From positions 1 through 45,604 of the forward strand of contig NZ_JAROCY010000026.1 of the NCBI RefSeq assembly GCF_029436685.1: DNA of 45,604 nt. Direction: 5' to 3'. The notes beneath the pieces are model-generated. The model was not told the DNA's origin. It did no database searches and was given only the letters and a program-made list of their open reading frames with translations. The first letter of the stretch is position 1. Each line of letters starts with the position of its first letter. Made by a program: the position numbers and the translations under genes. Source of the stretch: Novosphingobium cyanobacteriorum. Lineage in GTDB: Bacteria; Pseudomonadota; Alphaproteobacteria; Sphingomonadales; Sphingomonadaceae. Positions 16,312 to 24,025 of this stretch are shown here, piece after piece.

Positions 16312-17121
16312 CTAAGCGCCAAGCACTTTGCGCGCTCCGGCCACGCAGCGCGCCATGCGCTCGACCGGGCCAACGCCCTGCTCGGCAAGCGAGCGCAACG
16401 GCACTTCCAGCCCCACCGCCTCGACATCCGGCAGGGCAGCAAGGATCGCTTCCAGCGGGGCTTCTCCCTCGCCCGGCACCTGCCGCTCGTACATGGCTTC
16501 TTCAAGGTAGTCGGCAATCGCCGGCACGGCAGGTGCGTCGGAAAGCTGGATGTGGCCAACCAGATCCGCCGTCTCGGCCAGATCACTCAGGCTGGATCCC
16601 GATCGGAAGAAATGCATGGTATCGATCAGCAGCTTCGCATGCGGCCCTGCATGACGCACAGCGGCGAGCCCCGTTTCCAGATTTCCAATGACCGAGATGG
16701 GGCAGAATTCGATGGTCGGCTGCAGCCCCCGCTGCGTAGCCATTTCCGCAAAGACCGCGAACTGGTCGCAGCTGCGCTCCAGGCTGGGTTCGAAACTGAT
16801 GGAGTTGACGCGCTTCACGCCGAGTTCGGCGTAGAGATCAAGGTGGGGGGCAAGGCTTTCGCGTGCATCGACGCCGGGGAGGAAAGCGTTGCCATCGCCC
16901 AGCAGCAGTTCGACCCCGGTGTCGCCAAGCGCCGCTTTCAGTTCCGCGCGAAGCGAGCGGTCTGCCAGCAGGTTCCACGCAAGATAGTTCTCCGGGTTGT
17001 ATTCGATGGGGGCCGGGACAGTGCCGATGAATTGGCAATCAAGCTCCGCAGCGAGACGGACGAGATCAATCGGCGAAAGTCCGAATACACCCAGGAATTC
17101 GAGTCCCAATCTTCGCGTCAT
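16312..17121 (-). CDS. Sugar phosphate isomerase/epimerase-like TIM-barrel protein (AP endonuclease 2 fold)
   Basis: A 269-residue xylose-isomerase-like TIM barrel. Metal-site motifs are visible as IEFCPIS (Glu), LLIDTMHFFRSG (Asp, His), HIQLSDAP (His, Asp) and PGEGEAPL (Glu). The family includes sugar epimerases, inosose dehydratases and hydroxypyruvate isomerases, and in catabolic clusters also isomerases or dehydratases of cyclic polyols. No obvious sugar genes lie beside it; its neighbours are an SDR and, divergently, a TetR regulator. That spacing suggests TetR may control it. The ATG at 17121 has only a weak GAAGAG ribosome site. Confidence 0.85.
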   Translation of the reverse strand: MTRRLGLEFLGVFGLSPIDLVRLAAELDCQFIGTVPAPIEYNPENYLAWNLLADRSLRAELKAALGDTGVELLLGDGNAFLPGVDARESLAPHLDLYAELGVKRVNSISFEPSLERSCDQFAVFAEMATQRGLQPTIEFCPISVIGNLETGLAAVRHAGPHAKLLIDTMHFFRSGSSLSDLAETADLVGHIQLSDAPAVPAIADYLEEAMYERQVPGEGEAPLEAILAALPDVEAVGLEVPLRSLAEQGVGPVERMARCVAGARKVLGA

Positions 17122-17208
17122 CGGTGGCGCTCTTCAAGTTAATCTCAGATCGCAGGACATAAGATACCGCTCGCAACCCGGCCAGTACGATGCCGCCCCG
17201 CCAGAATT

Positions 17209-17251
17209 CATCACACCTATGTTTGCGTGGACCAGCAACGCATATGTGATG
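17209..17251. promoter_or_regulatory. Inverted repeat, candidate operator for the TetR regulator
   Basis: CATCACA at 17209-17215 is mirrored by TGTGATG at 17245-17251. Inside, TATG and GCGT on the left match ACGC and CATA on the right at slightly different spacing. It lies in the 323-base divergent spacer (17122-17444) between the TIM-barrel gene and the TetR gene. Nothing else was seen in that spacer. Operator function is inference. Confidence 0.4.
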
Positions 17252-17444
17252 ACCGGCCAATTCCGTGCGCGACCACTTGGTCCCAGGCGACACAGCGGCG
17301 AAAAGCGATTGGACAGACGCGGCAGTTGCAATAACCTGGTTGGTGAGACACAGGCGTGGCTTTCGGGCAAGCTGCATGTGGGCTCAGCCACTAGTGCAAC
17401 GGCTTGACCCGTTCGAACACCAGCAAGGTGGAAAGTGCCTTTCG

Positions 17445-18080
17445 ATGGATACGCTTGCCAAGCCTGAGGAATACGTTTCGCAGCGTGAATTGACCGGCAA
17501 GCATACTGCCCGACGGCAAAAGGCCATCGATACCGCAGCCGCAATCTTCGCCCGGAACGGCTATCATGGCTCCAGCACCAGAACCATTGCCGATGCACTC
17601 GGCATCAAGGTCGCCAGCCTCTATTTTCACATCGCGTCCAAGGAAGATGCCCTCGCCGAAATCTGCATCCTCGGGATGACGCGTTCGCTCGCATATCTTG
17701 ACGAGGCTGTCGCACAAGTCGGCCTTGCCCGGCAAATCCGGCACTTTTTCGAATGCCAGCGCAACGACCTTATCGAACACGCCGATTACGTCGCTGTCTC
17801 AATCCGCGAACGTGAACATCTCAGCGCGCCTGCGGCAAACCGTATCCGCAACCTGACTGCACAGTTCCGCGAAACCATGGATCGGATGTTCACGCTGGCG
17901 CAGCAGAACGGCGAACTGAACCCGGATCTGACTCCACGCCACTGTCGCTTCATCATGATCGGCACGCTGCGCGGGATCAGCGAGACGCATCTGAGCGGCT
18001 TCGATCTTTCCAGCAACGACATGATGGACAAGTGGGTGGAAAGCCTGATCCGCGGGATCGTTGTGCCACCACAGGCCTGA
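17445..18080 (+). CDS. TetR-family transcriptional regulator
   Basis: A 211-residue regulator. The N-terminal helix-turn-helix is clear: AAAIFARNGYHGSSTRTIAD, then ALGIKVASLYFHIASKEDAL, the typical TetR recognition region. The C-terminal half is helical and should bind the inducer; the family often senses CoA esters or hydrophobic ligands. The ATG at 17445 gives the usual family length, and an upstream AAGGTGG stretch is the nearest ribosome-site-like sequence. It is divergent from the TIM-barrel gene and convergent with a LysR gene. It may repress its own divergent promoter and possibly other promoters in the cluster, such as the one with a TetR-like palindrome at 35841. Confidence 0.93.
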   Translation: MDTLAKPEEYVSQRELTGKHTARRQKAIDTAAAIFARNGYHGSSTRTIADALGIKVASLYFHIASKEDALAEICILGMTRSLAYLDEAVAQVGLARQIRHFFECQRNDLIEHADYVAVSIREREHLSAPAANRIRNLTAQFRETMDRMFTLAQQNGELNPDLTPRHCRFIMIGTLRGISETHLSGFDLSSNDMMDKWVESLIRGIVVPPQA

Positions 18081-18082
18081 AT

Positions 18083-18124
18083 CACTGCCATGGTTTGCGC
18101 GAGCTTTCGCGCATCGGCAGAGTG
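18083..18124. terminator. Hairpin between convergent TetR and LysR genes
   Basis: The outer arms CACTGCC and GGCAGAGTG pair with one bulge, and the inner stem GCGCGA / TCGCGC closes a GCTT loop. It sits immediately after the TetR stop and before the LysR stop. Confidence 0.6.
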
Positions 18125-18127
18125 ACA

Positions 18128-19069
18128 CTATTGCTGCCGCGCGGCCAGACCGTCATGGATGTGCTGGAACAGCAGCGCCTCGCGGTTCGTCATCTTCCCC
18201 ATGCCGCGGCAGCCGACATATACGTTGTGGCTTGAGGCATTGCCCAGGCGGAATTCCTCATCCGGCAGGATCCGGACCAGACGTCCCGCCGCCAGTGCGC
18301 TCTCGACGACTTCGTCGTTGATCATCGTCAGCCCCATCCCTGCCTCGAGCATTTCCTCGGTCACATCGACGTGCCTGCGGACCACGATCTGGCGAGACGA
18401 CATCGGCGTGCGCACGAAATTGCCATAAGGGCGCACCGAAGCAGACGACCTGTCACCAGCCGGGCGGTAGAACCAAGAGATCGGCCCAGCGCCGTTGTCG
18501 ATCATGATGTGAACGTGCCCGGCAAGATCCTGCACCGACCGGGGAACGCCCATGCGCGCAAGATAAGCCGGCGCTGCGACCATGATCGAGCGCATCTTGA
18601 TCACTTCGTGATATTCGAGGTTCGGATTTTCGGGCAGACCGCTTCTGACCACGATGTCCACCTGCTCGGTGTCGGCAAGGTCATAGGCGAAGCGGAGGTC
18701 CAGATTGATCTCCGGGTACATTTCCAGAAAGCTCGCCAGGAGCGGGACCAGCCATTGCGATCCAAAGCAGGTAAAGGCGGCTACACGGATTGTGCCGCTG
18801 GGCCTCAGCGGTATCTCGGAGGCCAGCGACAGGGTCTGGTCCAGATCCTCGACCTGGCCCCGCAGCATTTCGAACAGGCGCGCCCCTTCGTCAGTAAGCC
18901 GCACCTCCCGCGTGAGCCGGTAAAACAGGCTGAACCCGAGACGGCGTTCAAATTGCGCGATGTTCTGGCTGATGGCTCCGGGCGTCACGCCGAGTTGGGA
19001 AGCAGCCTTGCGAAAGCTCAACTCCCGAGCGGCGACAATGAACGGGATCAGGTGGTTCCAGTTCCGCAT
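18128..19069 (-). CDS. LysR-family transcriptional regulator
   Basis: A 313-residue LTTR. The winged helix-turn-helix is at residues 10-60, with FRKAASQLGVTPGAISQNIA as recognition segment and FYRLTREVRLTDEG as wing. The C-terminal periplasmic-binding-like co-inducer domain begins near residue 90. The start is uncertain: the ATG at 19069 has GAGG close upstream, and two further in-frame ATG codons at 19084 and 19093 would add five or eight residues. It is divergent from the sulfotransferase operon across about 160 bases, the classic arrangement for an LTTR and its target, so it probably activates 19229-22954. Confidence 0.92.
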   Translation of the reverse strand: MRNWNHLIPFIVAARELSFRKAASQLGVTPGAISQNIAQFERRLGFSLFYRLTREVRLTDEGARLFEMLRGQVEDLDQTLSLASEIPLRPSGTIRVAAFTCFGSQWLVPLLASFLEMYPEINLDLRFAYDLADTEQVDIVVRSGLPENPNLEYHEVIKMRSIMVAAPAYLARMGVPRSVQDLAGHVHIMIDNGAGPISWFYRPAGDRSSASVRPYGNFVRTPMSSRQIVVRRHVDVTEEMLEAGMGLTMINDEVVESALAAGRLVRILPDEEFRLGNASSHNVYVGCRGMGKMTNREALLFQHIHDGLAARQQ

Positions 19070-19228
19070 GGGCCTCGGGTGCATTAGCATCACTAACCTG
19101 TCAAATGTAATAATTGGGCCTTCCCGGCCTATTCCTCACCATTTACCCCGGTTGACGGAGAGGAAGCCTAAATCGCGGCAGCGGTGATTTTGACTTCCAT
19201 TACAGCGCAAGCGGGGAGCAATTGACCG

Positions 19229-20494
19229 ATGAGCATGGCACTGTCGGAACACGATGCACGCCACATTGCTGCATACAGGGCCGGCCTGGCCGAGTGGGAG
19301 CGGCCTCTTGCCGCCGACGGCCTGATCGAACAGGCGCAGGCACTCACCGCCTTGTCCGACTGGGGCGGGAAACGATGGGAAGAGGATCGTTTCCGCCACG
19401 ATTTCGCGCTGCTGTGCAAGGCAATCGAGGACACGGGTGATCTTTCTCCCACTGGCCGCAGGCGATCGTTCACCAGACTGCTGACCATACTCATCTCGAG
19501 ACTGCGCTATCTCGACGCCCGCAAACGCTCGGCGGGCGTGGACCACCAGCGGATCATTGCACCGCTGATCGGCACGGGCATGCCACGAGCAGGCACCACA
19601 TTTCTCCATGGCCTGATCGCACAGGACCCGGAAATGCGCGTGGCCCGCGCGTTCGAGGCGGCCATCCCCGTGCCGCTCCTCGAAAACGGTCGCGATCGGC
19701 GCGCCGAGATCTACGAAGAGCTTATCGCCTGGCAGGGCATGACTGACCCTGCGATGCGCACCATTCACCCGTTTGGCGCGAACCTGCCGGAAGAATGCCT
19801 GTTCATGCAGGAAGGGGCGTGCACCGGCTTCTTTGGCGGCCTGTGGAATGTTCCAGAGTTCATGGCAGCCACAGCCGACAAGACCGCGCTTGCCTATCGC
19901 TGGCAGATCGGCGTGATGCAGTATCTGCAGGCGCAGGGCGATAACCGCCGCTGGGCACTGAAAACGCCCGCCCACATCATGGCCTGGAACGAGCTGTACC
20001 TCGCCTTCCCGGATGCGCTTGTCTACGTAAACCATCGCGATCCGGCCAGGATCGTTCCGTCCATGGCCAGTCTGCTCGCGGCCCTGCGCGGGCTGTTTTC
20101 GGATCAGCACATGGATCTCGAAGCCATCGGCCGCGAGCAACTGGCCATCTGGGCGCAGACCATGAACGGCTATGCCGCCTGGCGCAGTGGTCCGGGCAGA
20201 GATGCACAGGTAGTCGACGTGGTGTTCGCCGACCTGATCGCCGATCCAATCGCCACGGTCTCTCGCCTCTACGACGCCTTCGGCCTTCGCCTCTCCACGG
20301 CTGCGCGCGAGGCTATGGAACGTCATCTCGAAGTCGATTCCCACGGCAAGGGGCCGGAGCGCAAGTACTCGCTCGAAGAGTTCGCAATGAGTGATGCTGA
20401 TATCGCGGCGGCCTTCGCACCTTATCTCAAGCAGTTCGATCTGGCGCCGCAACATCGCAAACGCGCGCTGTCTGGCACCGCAGCGGAAGGATGA
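19229..20494 (+). CDS. Sulfotransferase-family protein (PAPS type)
   Basis: A 421-residue protein with the sulfotransferase P-loop-like domain. The 5'-phosphosulfate loop GMPRAGTTFL is at 117-126, KTPAH at 245-249 and the 3'-phosphate motif HRDPARIVPS at 269-278. Such enzymes move sulfate from PAPS to a hydroxyl group. An N-terminal helical domain of about 105 residues precedes the catalytic fold. The start has GGGAG about ten bases upstream; ATG 19235 is an alternative. It is first in a tight operon with a DUF1214-like protein, an EthD-like protein and an SDR, divergent from LysR. In this context it might sulfate or bind a hydroxylated substrate. The real acceptor is unknown. Confidence 0.88.
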   Translation: MSMALSEHDARHIAAYRAGLAEWERPLAADGLIEQAQALTALSDWGGKRWEEDRFRHDFALLCKAIEDTGDLSPTGRRRSFTRLLTILISRLRYLDARKRSAGVDHQRIIAPLIGTGMPRAGTTFLHGLIAQDPEMRVARAFEAAIPVPLLENGRDRRAEIYEELIAWQGMTDPAMRTIHPFGANLPEECLFMQEGACTGFFGGLWNVPEFMAATADKTALAYRWQIGVMQYLQAQGDNRRWALKTPAHIMAWNELYLAFPDALVYVNHRDPARIVPSMASLLAALRGLFSDQHMDLEAIGREQLAIWAQTMNGYAAWRSGPGRDAQVVDVVFADLIADPIATVSRLYDAFGLRLSTAAREAMERHLEVDSHGKGPERKYSLEEFAMSDADIAAAFAPYLKQFDLAPQHRKRALSGTAAEG

Positions 20495-20496
20495 TC

Positions 20497-21741
20497 ATGC
20501 CCAATCCCATCGCCAACCCAGACCAGTTGGCCGCCGAGGCCGATGTCCGGGCCATGCGCGCTGACCCGCGCGGCAACCCGATCCGCGCGCAGATCGCGAA
20601 GTATTTCGAGATCGGGTACGGCTCACGCCTGCCCGACGAAATGCGCCCGATGCTTGGCGATCTGGCCGATGAGTTTCTCACCAACTGGTTCTTCAAGGGG
20701 GCTGCGTCCGACAGTCAGCACCCCCGGCTCGTCCGCAACTTCATGCCAGCCCATGAGTGGCACGGAACAAGCGTTCCCGGCGCCCGCACAGGTGGCGACA
20801 ATCCGGACAATTGCTACCGCCTTGCCGGGATCGCCCATGGCACGCGCTACCGCCTGTCCGGCCGGACAAACGGCAAGCGTGCCGCCAACATATCATTCAC
20901 GCTGACCAACAACTTCGGCACATCGCAGACTGTGGCCCTGCTGGAGGACCATGACCTCGTCTGGGAAGACGACGGCAGCTTCGTGATCGAGATCGATGAG
21001 CGGCCGGGTGACGGGCGCCGGAACCACCTGCAGACCCAAGAGGGCAACAGGTTCCTGTTCGTGCGCGATTCGATGATGGATTGGGAAGCAGAAAGCCCCC
21101 TTGATCTGACGATAGAGCGGATCGGACCGGCACAGGCGCCCCCGATCACCCTGGACGAGATGTTCGCGCGGGCCACGCGCCATGCCCTGCGCGACGTGTT
21201 CCAGTATTTCTGGTTCCAGAACATGCTCAGCAGCATCGCAGTCAATTCGATCCTGCCCGCCCTCCCCCTCGCCAGCACCGGGGTCGGCATGGCGACGCAG
21301 GGCACCAGCAGCGGCCATTTCCGCATCGGGCCTGACGAAGCGGTCATTCTCACCTGGGATCCGGCTGGTGCCCGCTATGCTGCCGTCGAGCTGACGGACT
21401 GGCTCTACCGCTCACTGGATTATCAGCGGATCCAGTCGAGCCTTACGGCTGCCCAGGCCAGCGTCGACAGCGACGGATATATCCGCACGGTGATAGCGCG
21501 ACGGGATCCGGGCGTTTGGAACTGGCTAGACACCAGCGGTTATGAGAATGTCCTGATGATACTTCGCTGGCAGGCCATGCAGCCAGAGGGGCGCGCGATT
21601 TTCGCTTCGGCGACGCAGACCACAATCGATGCCCTCCGCGGTCAATTGCCCGCAGGCACCCGTTGGGTGAATGCCGGGGAACGGGCAGCGCAACTGGCTA
21701 GGCGCGTTGCCGCTTATCAACGCCGCATCACCTCGGCATGA
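20497..21741 (+). CDS. DUF1214-like protein of unknown function
   Basis: A 414-residue protein without recognised catalytic motifs. The C-terminal third resembles DUF1214: a ligand-type beta region, a WDPAGARYAAVELTDWLYRS segment and a DSDGYIRTVIARRDPGVWNW segment with the Asn-Trp ending typical of that domain. The middle has beta-rich stretches. There is no signal peptide or membrane helix. The ATG at 20497 has AAGG six bases upstream; the ATG at 20491 overlaps the sulfotransferase stop, so the two genes are translationally coupled. Its place directly after a sulfotransferase, together with an EthD-like protein and SDR, suggests it acts on the same intermediate. No reaction can be assigned. 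Confidence 0.7.
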   Translation: MPNPIANPDQLAAEADVRAMRADPRGNPIRAQIAKYFEIGYGSRLPDEMRPMLGDLADEFLTNWFFKGAASDSQHPRLVRNFMPAHEWHGTSVPGARTGGDNPDNCYRLAGIAHGTRYRLSGRTNGKRAANISFTLTNNFGTSQTVALLEDHDLVWEDDGSFVIEIDERPGDGRRNHLQTQEGNRFLFVRDSMMDWEAESPLDLTIERIGPAQAPPITLDEMFARATRHALRDVFQYFWFQNMLSSIAVNSILPALPLASTGVGMATQGTSSGHFRIGPDEAVILTWDPAGARYAAVELTDWLYRSLDYQRIQSSLTAAQASVDSDGYIRTVIARRDPGVWNWLDTSGYENVLMILRWQAMQPEGRAIFASATQTTIDALRGQLPAGTRWVNAGERAAQLARRVAAYQRRITSA

Positions 21742-21776
21742 GGAGACCGACGTCGCCAAACACAAGGGACAATACC

Positions 21777-22085
21777 ATGGCTCGCTACAAACTGGTCGCG
21801 TTCAGCAATGCCACCGAAGGCAGGGATGATGACTATGTGCGATGGTACGATGGCCAACACCTGCCCGATGTGGTCGCAATCCCCGGCGTCATTTCGGGAG
21901 AGCGGTTCCTCTGCGCCACGGGCGGCGAGCACCGCTATATGGCGATCTACGAAGTAGAGACCGACGATCCGGGAGCAATCCTCTCCGAGCTGGGCAAACG
22001 CGCCGGGACCGAGCAGATGCCGATCAGCGACGCACTCGATCCGGGAAGCGCAAGGTTGGCCATCTGGGAAGCAGCGAAGGGCTAG
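21777..22085 (+). CDS. EthD-like dimeric alpha/beta-barrel protein
   Basis: A 102-residue small protein of the ferredoxin-like alpha/beta-barrel type. It has the YVRWYDGQHLPDVVAIPGV segment that is typical of EthD-domain proteins (Tyr, Asp, His, Pro positions), followed by RYMAIYEVETDD. EthD proteins assist P450-based degradation of ethers in actinobacteria; other members act as cyclases or isomerases or have unknown function. The ATG at 21777 follows AGGGAC by six bases. It lies 35 bases after the DUF1214-like gene and five bases before the SDR gene, so it belongs to the sulfotransferase operon. Confidence 0.82.
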   Translation: MARYKLVAFSNATEGRDDDYVRWYDGQHLPDVVAIPGVISGERFLCATGGEHRYMAIYEVETDDPGAILSELGKRAGTEQMPISDALDPGSARLAIWEAAKG

Positions 22086-22090
22086 GGAGC

Positions 22091-22954
22091 ATGGACAATT
22101 CCCCCATGCGCGTTGCCATCGTGACGGGTTGCTCGACTGGGATCGGCCTTTTCACGGCGGTGCGCCTTGCCCGGGCCGGGTTCCACGTCATCGCCACGAT
22201 GCGCGATCCGGGCCGGAAACAGGCCCTCGTGGACGAAGCGGCAAATGCCGGTGTGGAGATCGAGATCAGGGCGTTGGACGTCACCTTTCCCGCCTCGATC
22301 ACTGCCTGCGTGGACGAGGTCATCGCCTCGCATGGCCGCATCGACTTGCTGGTGAACAATGCCGGCGCGGGCGTGGTCGGGTCAATCGAGCAGGTCTCGG
22401 ACGCCGACCTTCGCTATGCCATGGAAGTCAATTACTTCGGCGTATGGAACACCATCAAGGCGGTGCTGCCGCACATGCGGGCGGCGCGGTCAGGCAGGAT
22501 CATCACAGTCACCAGCGTCGGCGGGATGATCGGGCAGGTCTTCAACGATGCCTACAGTGCGGCCAAGTTCGCAGTCGAAGGAATGATGGAGTCGTTCGCA
22601 CCGGTCGCAAAACTGCTGGGAATACAATGCAGTGTAGTCGCGCCCGGCCCCGTGCATACACAGTTCAACGCCAACGCCCAAGCCGACGCGGTGGACGGTA
22701 ACGGTCTAGCTGCGCCGACTGCGGCCTATGGTCCAATGCTGGCAAACTACGCGAGGCTTTCAGAACAGGCCTTTGCCGAACACGGCCAGTCATCGGCCGA
22801 GGTTGCGGACATCATCGTCGGCATAGCAACGTCGGCACACCCGCCCTACCGGACGGTCACTTCACCGATGGTCAGCGGAATGATGGCTTTGAAAACAGGC
22901 GATGAAACCGGCAACGCGCTGATAGACATGTTCGCGAACGCGTTGGCAGGGTAA
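22091..22954 (+). CDS. Short-chain dehydrogenase, retinol/17beta-hydroxysteroid-dehydrogenase-like
   Basis: A 287-residue SDR. The cofactor motif is TGCSTGIG, NNAG is intact, and the active site has TSVGGMIG with Ser and YSAAK with Tyr-x3-Lys. The ending is about 40 residues longer than a minimal SDR, and the region ATMRDPGRK at beta-2 resembles NADP-preferring retinol and 17beta-hydroxysteroid dehydrogenases. The start is the ATG at 22091 directly after GGGAGC; a second ATG 15 bases on is possible. It is the last gene of the sulfotransferase operon and is followed by a strong hairpin. It probably oxidises or reduces a ring or side-chain alcohol. Confidence 0.88.
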   Translation: MDNSPMRVAIVTGCSTGIGLFTAVRLARAGFHVIATMRDPGRKQALVDEAANAGVEIEIRALDVTFPASITACVDEVIASHGRIDLLVNNAGAGVVGSIEQVSDADLRYAMEVNYFGVWNTIKAVLPHMRAARSGRIITVTSVGGMIGQVFNDAYSAAKFAVEGMMESFAPVAKLLGIQCSVVAPGPVHTQFNANAQADAVDGNGLAAPTAAYGPMLANYARLSEQAFAEHGQSSAEVADIIVGIATSAHPPYRTVTSPMVSGMMALKTGDETGNALIDMFANALAG

Positions 22955-22959
22955 GCCGA

Positions 22960-22991
22960 TCGAGGCCCAAGCCTTTTGGCCAGGGCCTCGA
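22960..22991. terminator. Hairpin terminator between convergent genes
   Basis: TCGAGGCCC / GGGCCTCGA form a perfect 9-base stem. The loop has its own GCC/GGC pairing around TTTT. It separates the SDR and the convergent crotonase. Confidence 0.7.
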
Positions 22992-23003
22992 GAACCTCAA
23001 TTC

Positions 23004-23912
23004 CTAGCGGTCGGTGCGCAGCTTGACCACGCCGTCGCCGAAAGGCCCATCGCGATTGGCAAGAGCCGTCTTCAAGCCGCTTTTCTGCATGTCGGTTTTG
23101 AATTGCATGCGGCGCGGGCCAGTGCCGAGATGGGCGCGGGCGTCCATTTCGCGGGCGAAGCGCTGGGTGATCGCCATGCCCATCTGGTCCATCGCGATAT
23201 TCACGATCCGCTTCTGGCTGGCGCTGAGCTCCGGATCGACAAGGGCAACCCGCGAGGCGAGCGCCATGGCGAACTCGTCCAGCTCCTCGGCCGGGACCGC
23301 ATCGAGCACCAGACCGAGCTTTGCCGCGTCGCGTCCCAGCACCACGTCACCGGTAATAAGCAGGCGCTTGGCCCATTGCGGCCCAACAAGATAAGTCCAC
23401 ATGTGCGACGGCGGAGAGCCGTTGGCACGGGTCGCCGGAAAGCCGATCTTGGCATCTTCAGCTGCCACGACGATATCACAGCGCAGCGCGATATCGGTGC
23501 CCCCTGCCAGACAGTTGCCATGGATCTTGGCGATCACCGGCTTGTGCATGTTCATAATCAGATCGGGGACGGCCTGAAAGCGCTCCATCGCCCAGCAGTC
23601 GTTATCGAAGCTGCCGTATGGTGGGCGATAGGAGTACCGCTCCAGCGCGCTTTCGTCCTCCAGCGTCTGTTCATAGGACGATGTCAGGTCATAACCTGCA
23701 CAGAAATCCTTGCCTGCCCCTTCGAGCAGGACGACGTTGATGTCATGACGGTCATCAGCCTCAAGCAGGGCATCGCGCAATTCGTAGACCAGCTGGTGGG
23801 AAAGTGCGTTGCGCTTTTCCGGCCGGTTCAGAGTGACCTTCGCCACGGCTCCGACCACTTCGAACAGAAGGGTCTGCGGCTTGCGCAACCATTTTCCTGA
23901 GTAATCCTGCAT
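23004..23912 (-). CDS. Enoyl-CoA hydratase/isomerase (crotonase) family protein
   Basis: A 302-residue crotonase-fold enzyme. It has NRPEKRNALS at the N-terminal strand, the first oxyanion loop DFCAGYDL and the second KIHGNCLAGGTDIALRCD. The usual catalytic Glu before the substrate loop is not evident (KIGFPATRANGSPPSHMW), so it may be a hydrolase-, lyase- or isomerase-type crotonase instead of a simple hydratase. A roughly 40-residue insertion near residues 80-120 (rich in Tyr, Asp and Glu) is unusual. The ATG at 23912 has AGGAG six bases upstream. It follows the CoA ligase at 24026-25555 on the same strand after 113 bases, suggesting that it acts on that ligase's product. Confidence 0.88.
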   Translation of the reverse strand: MQDYSGKWLRKPQTLLFEVVGAVAKVTLNRPEKRNALSHQLVYELRDALLEADDRHDINVVLLEGAGKDFCAGYDLTSSYEQTLEDESALERYSYRPPYGSFDNDCWAMERFQAVPDLIMNMHKPVIAKIHGNCLAGGTDIALRCDIVVAAEDAKIGFPATRANGSPPSHMWTYLVGPQWAKRLLITGDVVLGRDAAKLGLVLDAVPAEELDEFAMALASRVALVDPELSASQKRIVNIAMDQMGMAITQRFAREMDARAHLGTGPRRMQFKTDMQKSGLKTALANRDGPFGDGVVKLRTDR

Positions 23913-24025
23913 CACATACTCCTGCTTTTCGCTATTCGACGGACTAGCCAGCATGCCAAACCAACACACCCACGGATTTTGCTGCCCTGACTCAAATCAG
24001 ATGGGTAGTTTGACGCGACGCCACC

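Noticed and set aside
19136..20455. 439-codon open frame on the minus strand
   Set aside because: Antisense to the sulfotransferase, whose PAPS motifs are intact.
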